From Diacronema lutheri (taxonomy: Eukaryota > Haptophyta > Pavlovophyceae > Pavlovales > Pavlovaceae), in assembly GCA_019448385.1 (NCBI GenBank), contig JAGTXO010000002.1, forward strand, positions 310,001 through 374,000: 64,000 nucleotides of DNA. The letters are read 5' to 3'. The notes under the pieces are model-generated. The model worked only from the letters and a program-made list of their open reading frames with translations, made no database searches and was not told where the DNA came from. The position numbers were made by a program, and so were the translations under genes. This document shows positions 58,694 to 64,000 of this stretch, one piece after another (position 1 is the first letter of the stretch; every line of letters begins with the position of its first letter).

Positions 58694-61600
58694 CTAGGCA
58701 CCCTCGGGAGGGAGCGTGCCCGCAGCGGTTGCCTCGCGGAAGTAGGAGGAAAGCGTGAACCGCTCGGCGCGCGCGCGCGCTGCAAAGTCGGCGGCGGCGC
58801 TTGGCGCAGCAGCAGCAAAAGGCGGCGAGGCGAGGAGCGTGTGCACGCGCACCGCGTCGGCGAGCGAGCACGCGCCCATCGCGAGGGTGCAGCGCACGAG
58901 CAATGCAGCCGCCGTTGCCGTGCGCTCGGGCTGCAGCGCCACCGCAGCCGCCGCAGCCGCCGCAGCTGCCGCAGCTGCGCCCGGCGCGTGCCTCGCTGCG
59001 TAATCGTCATTGAACTCGGGCAGCGAGGCGGGCTCGCCCCCGACGGTGACGAGCTCGGCGCGCTGCGCCGCGAGCACCGCGCGCACCGCCGGCGCAAGCG
59101 CACGCGCGGGCGCCGCGCCGGCGGGCGCGTCCTCGCCGACGCTGCCGTTCTCCGCCGGCGATGGGCGCGGCGTCGGCCCGGCGACGAGAGCGTCATCGAT
59201 GGCTGAGAAGAGCTCAACCGTCGCCGTGTGCACCGATGGGTCCGAGGCGGGAAGGAGCGAGAGAGCGCGGCGCAGCGCTTGCAGTGCGAGGAGGAAGCGA
59301 CCCCTCCGCCTGTGCACGGCGAGCGCGAGCAGCTGCGTCTGCGCCTTGTCCGCACTGTGCAACTGCCCACAGTGGGCGGCGAGGCAGAAGTGGGCGCGAG
59401 GGGCGCGTGGGTTCGCAGAGTTACGCCGCACGCTCCGCGCGCTCGGCCCGCGAGCGCGCGCACCTGCAGCGTGGCGAGCAGCCTGAGGCTGTCGGCAAGC
59501 GGGGTGGTAGTGGCTGCGAGCTTGGCGCCGTCAGGGTCGTCGTCCACCTCGCGCTTCTCGCCGTCGCCCTGCGGCGGGGCGGGCGCGGGGAGCGAGCGCA
59601 ACGGATGCGGGCGGCCGCCGCGCGCGTGCGCGCGAACGGCGCGCGCGCAGCGTCGTATTTCGCGCAGCGGCGGAATCGCAGTCGCGGGGGAGGCGGAGCA
59701 GGGGCGGCCGCATCGTTGGCGGCGGCCGAGGGTGCGGCGCGCGCACACACGCACGCGCGGCCCGCGACTCTCGAGCCTCACCTTTGGCGTCTGTTTGTCC
59801 TTCTTCTTGGCGACGCCGCTCTCCTTCTCCGCCTTCGCCGCCGCCTCCTTCTCCTCCGCCTCGCGCCGCGACGCGTCGGCCGCCTTACGCGCCGCCGCCT
59901 TGCGCGCCTTGCTCGCGGCCTTGCGCTTGTCCGCTGCGTCCTCGCTGCCGTCATCCGCCTCGCCCGTCTCGGCCGCGCGCGCCGCCGCGCTCGCCCTCGC
60001 CTCCGCCTCGTCGTGCAGGCGCAGGAAGATACGGATCGCGCCGTGCGCCGCGCGCTCGAAGAAGGGGTGGCCCCAAACGTGCTCCTGCGCGCGGCCAACG
60101 GGCAGTGCGCGGCGCGGCGCGGCGCGGCGCGGCGCGGGTGGGGGCCGTCATGCGCGGCGCGCGGCGCGCGCGGCGTCGCGCGATGCGCGCGGGCCAGGAC
60201 AGCGGCGCGTGGGTTCCGCGCTCGCCTCAAGTCGGAGGAGCTGCACGTATGAGCGAAGCGTTGACTTGCGCAGACAGTAGGTGTGGAAGTCAAACTGGTC
60301 CTCGACAATGTCCACAAAATGGCGCTCGACGGAGAGCAGCTTTTTGAGCGCCGGGCCGATGCGCCCCTGCACGAGCAGCGCCTCGCCCGCCTCGGCCTCC
60401 CACCACATGCATTGCATGTCGTACAGGTTGGACTCCTTGTCCGAGCCGTCCTTGGTGAAGAGGGCGATCGTGTTCCCAGCCTCGTCGACGCGGCCCGCGC
60501 GCAGCAGGTAGCGCGTCGCCTTCGTATTGAGATAGCGGTCGGCGAGGTCGAGCGAGCGCGCGTGCTCAACGCAGTTGGCTGCCTCGTTCAAATCACCCGC
60601 GTGCTTGTACACGCGGCCTGCGCACGCGGACGCGGACGCGGAAGCGGACGCGGAAGCGGAAGCGGACGACGTTCCTTGTTGAGCGCACGTCGGTCGCCGG
60701 TGCGCGCCGCGCGCGCGCAGCGCGTGCCCTTGAAGACGTACAGCTCAACGAGCGTTGGCGTGTGCGCGATCGCCTCATCAATCCGGCGCAGCGCCCGTTC
60801 GTGCTCGCCGCGCGCGTGGAGGTGCTGCGCGTGGAGGAATCGCACCCACATGAGCGTGCACGGCAGCTCTACGCCACTCCCGCGCTCGCCGCACGCGACG
60901 GACGCATCGGCGGGCGCGCCGTCGTCCAGGGCGCCGCCCGCCTCGAGAGCGCACAGCCACCGCTCGATGAGCGCACCGATGCGCTCCGCCTTCGCGGGCT
61001 GCGCGTAGAGCGGGCGGATGTCGGCGAAGAGCGACGGCACGCCCTTGCGCAGCAGCGGCAGCACGTACGCGCAGAAGAGCGCGTCGAAGCGGGCGGCGCC
61101 CTCGGCGGTGTCGGCCGCGACGATGTCGAGCGGCAACCGACGCGGCGCGGACGCGCGCGGGTGCGCCGCGCGCAGCTCGTCGTGCGCGGTGAGGAGGACG
61201 GAGCGCTGGGCGGTATTGAGTGATGCGAATGACGGGCGACGCGTCGCGGGCGCGCCGTATGGCGAGGTGCCGCCGGGCCTACGCGCGAGGGTGGGCGGTG
61301 GCAGTGGCTGCTCGAGGAGTGCCGCGTGCAGCCCCGCGTAGTACCCGTGCTCCTCTGCGTTGAGCTCGAGCAGCCGGCGGTATTCGGCCGCGGCGGGAGC
61401 AAACTGACGCAACTCGAGCAGCAGCTCCGCGCGCATCTCGCGCACGGCGGTCTTGTCGACGATCTCGGCGGCGCTCTTGTCAAGCGCATCGAGCGCCTCC
61501 TTGGCGTCGCCCGCCTCGCGCAGCAGCGTCAGCTTGTACAGCGCCATCTCCGACTTCTCATAGGCCGACTCGGGCTCTGCACTCCCCTCGAGGGTCTTTT

Positions 61601-62286
61601 CGTACGCGCTCAGCACGTCGATTGCGCGCCGGTGCCGGCCGAGCAGGTGGTTGGCGACGGCGATGCCGATCCAGTTCAGCCGCAACGCCGGCTTGAGCTT
61701 GAGCAGCACCTGCCGCGTCTCGAGGTATCCCGCCTTGTCGCGCAGCTGCACCTGCAGCAACGACAGGTCGCGCAAGATCTGCAAGTTGTCCGGCTCGATG
61801 CGCAGCGCGTTGCGGTAGCACTTGACCGCCTCCTTGTAGTCGCGGTCGGAGCGGTGAACGAGACCAAAGACGTGCCAGCACACGTGCGAGCGGATGTCCT
61901 TGGACAGGCCCTTCTTCACGTACTCATACGCCTCCGCCTTGCGATCGACGCAGTTGAGGATGAGCCCGCGCATCGCGAGCGTCTCGCCGTGGTCAGCGTG
62001 CTTCTTCAGCACGGCGTCGGCCGCCTTGAGGCCCTTCTTATACTGCTTGGTCTCGTAGTGCTTCTGCTCAGGCGCGCGCGCGCAGCGGCGCGCGACGACG
62101 CGGCGCGCGTGCCGCGCGCAGGGACGTGGCCGTCAGCGCGAGCGCGCGGCGCGCCACCGTCGCGGCGCGCCGCCGCGCGCGAGGGCGCGCGGCTGCTCCG
62201 TCCTCGCGGCGCAAGGCGCGCGCGCGCGCGCGCACAACAATCGACTTGAAGAGCGCGTTCTCCTTGGGCGGGAGCGGCTGCGGCAT
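58694..62286 (-). CDS. NAA15: NAA15, auxiliary subunit of N-terminal acetyltransferase NatA
   Basis: Six exons: 62286-62236, 62063-60728, 60617-60226, 60084-59782, 59568-59464 and 59362-58694, 951 aa. Each junction keeps alignment length with animal NAA15: FKSIV-KHYETKQYKKG, YVFKG-RVYKHAGD, LLRLE-EHVWGHPFF, KQTPK-GDGEKREV, LLATLQ-LHSADKAQ. TPR-like repeats cover the protein; diagnostic blocks are ADHGETLAMRGLILNC, SHVCWHVFGLVHRSDRDY and EPDNLQILRDLSLLQVQLRD. It wraps NAA10 and docks NatA at the ribosome exit. Introns 2 and 3 seem to use GC donors. The lysine-rich insert (ADKRKAASKARKAARKA) before exon 5 is typical of the family. It starts 151 bp from the divergent PRA1 gene. Confidence 0.95.
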
Positions 62287-62437
62287 CGCGCCTGCTCGTT
62301 GCGCGCGTGCCGACCGCCTGCGTGGCGCGCGAACACGATGGAGGTCAAAACCGCGTGGCCCTTTTGCCACCGCCGTCTTGCATCGCCCGACAGTTGCGCC
62401 CTATCGCCCTCGACGGGTTCGGGTGCCGGTCGGGCGA

Positions 62438-63326
62438 ATGCTGCCGCAGCACCACGTCGAGGAGGCGGCCTCTCTCTTCGGCGGGCAGCTGCCTGTGAGC
62501 ACGCTGTCGCTCGCGTGGCTGCGTACCACGCTCTGGGACAATGTGCGCGCCATCTACACGTCAAACCGCGCGCGCACGCTCATCCTCGGCCGCTCGTTCC
62601 TCAACCCGCTCAAGTTCTCGCGCCCGGTGGATCAGGGCGAAGCGCTGATGCGGCTACGCGCCAACTGGGGCACGTACAAGCCGTTCTACGGCTTGATCTA
62701 CTTCTTTTTCTTGCTCTATACCATCCTCTCCTCGCCGCTCCTCCTGCTCGGCCTCTTCTCCATCGGCGGCTCCTGGGCGTGCGCGCCGCGCTGCGCCGTG
62801 CCGCGCTCAAGGCGGAGCGCGGCCAAGGGTGCGCAGCCTGCGCGCGCTGCGCCGCTGCGCTCGCGCGCGCTCACCCTCACCGCCGCCGTGCGCACGCAGC
62901 TACCTGTTTGTGTTGCACGATGCGCCCGCCGTTGTCAAGGTCGGCGGCTACGAGCTGGGTCGACGGGAAAAGCTGCTCACGCTCATCCCGGGAACGATCA
63001 TCATGGTCGCCGTCACCGGTGCGTGCACGCTTGTCACGTCGCGCATTCCACGCCGCCCTCGACGCCGTGCGTCGGCGCGCCTTGCGCGCCGTCACGCGCT
63101 GGCCGGTGGCCAACGCTTTATCTCATCTGCACGCCGCCACGTCTGTGCGCGCCGCGTCGGTGCAGGCGCGCTCTCGTCGTTGGTGTGGGTGCTCTTCATC
63201 TCATCGCTCGTCGCATTGCCGCACGCGGTCACGCACGAGAAGCCCGAGCTCGACGCGCTCGACCAGCTCGAGCTCGAAGGCGCACACCTGGGCGAGCCGA
63301 GGCCCATGCACTCCGGCCTGGGCTGA
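62438..63326 (+). CDS. PRA1-family (prenylated Rab acceptor) protein
   Basis: Exons 62438-62778, 62900-63018 and 63166-63326 (introns 121 and 147 nt), 206 aa; junctions IGGSWA-YLFVLHDA and MVAVTG-ALSSLVWV. PRA1 features: an N-terminal cytosolic region ending RSFLNPLKFSRPVDQGEAL, then RANWGTYKPFYGLIYFFFLL, two pairs of membrane segments and a C-terminal SSLVALPHAVTHEKPE where the family has a HA(xx)R block. These proteins act in ER/Golgi Rab membrane recruitment and vesicle sorting. The C-terminus is acidic and hydrophilic. Confidence 0.9.
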
Positions 63327-64000
63327 CGCACGGCACGGCGGGTGCGAGGCGCGCCGGCTGGCCTGGCCTGTGGCCGCAGGGGGCTGCGAGTACGACCGAA
63401 ATCACGAGTCCAGGACTGGCATCCCCCATGCCCGGTCTTTTTTGAGTAGAAGTCGGGGTTGAGCGAGCGCGGCGGACGGAGGGCCCGAGCCGGGCCGACA
63501 GACGGTCCGACCCCACGAAAGAATCCCACGGTCCGACAGACGGCGTGGCGCCACGGTCCGACAGACGGTCACCGCGCGTCGGATCCCACGAAAGAGTGCC
63601 CACCGGCCGAGCATCCTCGGGCTCGCAAGCAGCCGTCACGCGCTTGCGCAGCGTGAGCAGCCGCACATCCTCGTCGTCGCGGCGCGCCGGTGGCGAAGCG
63701 CGTCGCGAGGTCCTCGTAGCGCGTCGCAAGGTACTCGTAACGCCACGCCGACGCGCCGGCAGCCTTGTCGGTGTCGAGGCGGCGGAAAGCGGCCTCGATG
63801 TCCGCAGGCAAAAACTCGCAGGTGAGGGGCGTCATCCATGTCGTCGAGGACAGCGTCGACACTCTCGACGCGCACCGGATGCTTGGCCACCATCTGCGCG
63901 AGCTCCTCAAGGCGGGTGATGTCGGCGGTGCCATGACAGCCGAGCAAACCGAAGCGCATCCGAGATCTTGCCCTGTGAGATGAGTGCGAGCGCCCTCCTG
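63327..64000. other. 674-bp right-edge region with short direct repeats and retroelement debris
   Basis: After the PRA1 stop comes a stretch with repeated short words: ggtccgacagacgg three times and cccacgaaaga twice (about 63497-63600). Beyond it is the reverse-transcriptase-like fragment. No host gene is seen. Confidence 0.55.
63569..63990 (-). mobile_element. fragment of a reverse-transcriptase element, probably non-LTR (LINE-like)
   Basis: On the minus strand a segment reads ADIEAAFRRLDTDKAAGASA followed by WRYEYLA, matching the start of LINE-type reverse transcriptases (family pattern KAxGPSGWRYEHL). Upstream residues in another frame (ITRLEELAQMVAKHPVRVES) seem to belong to the same element. 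It is broken, truncated by the window edge, and most of the polymerase domain is missing here. Family assignment is from memory of algal elements. Confidence 0.5.

Noticed and set aside
59161-60280. Plus-strand frames opposite NAA15
   Set aside because: They cross NAA15 exons and introns, have no family features and mirror the minus-strand coding sequence.

Overview
This window is nuclear DNA of a small, very compact, GC-rich eukaryotic alga. The evidence is short GT-AG (occasionally GC-AG) introns in about half of the genes, nuclear eukaryotic complexes (BUD31, SNU13, RFC2, NAA15, TIM50, COX5B), a flagellar protein (CFAP45), and plastid proteins that start with a secretory signal peptide (Tic20, a bestrophin, a carrier). 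Those leaders indicate a plastid of secondary origin. Together with a GT29 sialyltransferase, the picture fits a flagellated haptophyte, perhaps a pavlophyte. That placement is inference; no rRNA or organelle marker is present.

About 36 genes fill 64 kb and they alternate in strand almost perfectly, so most are in head-to-head pairs 27-205 bp apart or tail-to-tail pairs about 80-210 bp apart. Left part (1-20 kb): an Sfi1-like repeat protein, a multi-pass membrane protein, mitochondrial ribosomal protein L1, BUD31, an RsmE-type rRNA methyltransferase, CFAP45, a 3,419-residue BEACH-WD40 protein in one exon, and an MFS transporter. Middle (20-43 kb): several small uncharacterised proteins, a PAP2 phosphatase, a tesmin/TSO1 CXC factor, a bZIP factor, a mitochondrial-carrier-family protein with a signal peptide, TIM50, a sulfotransferase head-to-head with an EGF-fused sialyltransferase, a bestrophin, COX5B, a second Sfi1-like protein, a histidine phosphatase and a DUF445 protein. 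Right part (43-64 kb): a roughly 2,150-residue alanine-rich plastid protein, RFC2, SNU13, an ankyrin protein, Tic20, propionyl-CoA carboxylase beta with a 39-bp minisatellite in an intron, NAA15, a PRA1 protein, and reverse-transcriptase debris at the right edge.

Exon structures were worked out by hand from frame continuity, GT/AG borders and alignment from memory to known families. Introns are recognisable because the donor GT usually runs straight into CG-alternating sequence (gtgcgcgcgc) and ends in a cag acceptor. The genes do not form one pathway. Recurrent themes are mitochondrion (L1, TIM50, COX5B, PCCB), plastid (Tic20, bestrophin, carrier, giant Ala-rich protein), Golgi/secretory (sulfotransferase, sialyltransferase, PRA1) and cytoskeleton/flagellum (CFAP45, two Sfi1-like proteins). 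The points most worth a second look are the giant alanine-rich plastid protein, the sulfotransferase/sialyltransferase divergent pair, and two normally zinc-binding proteins (COX5B, BUD31) that have lost zinc-ligand cysteines.
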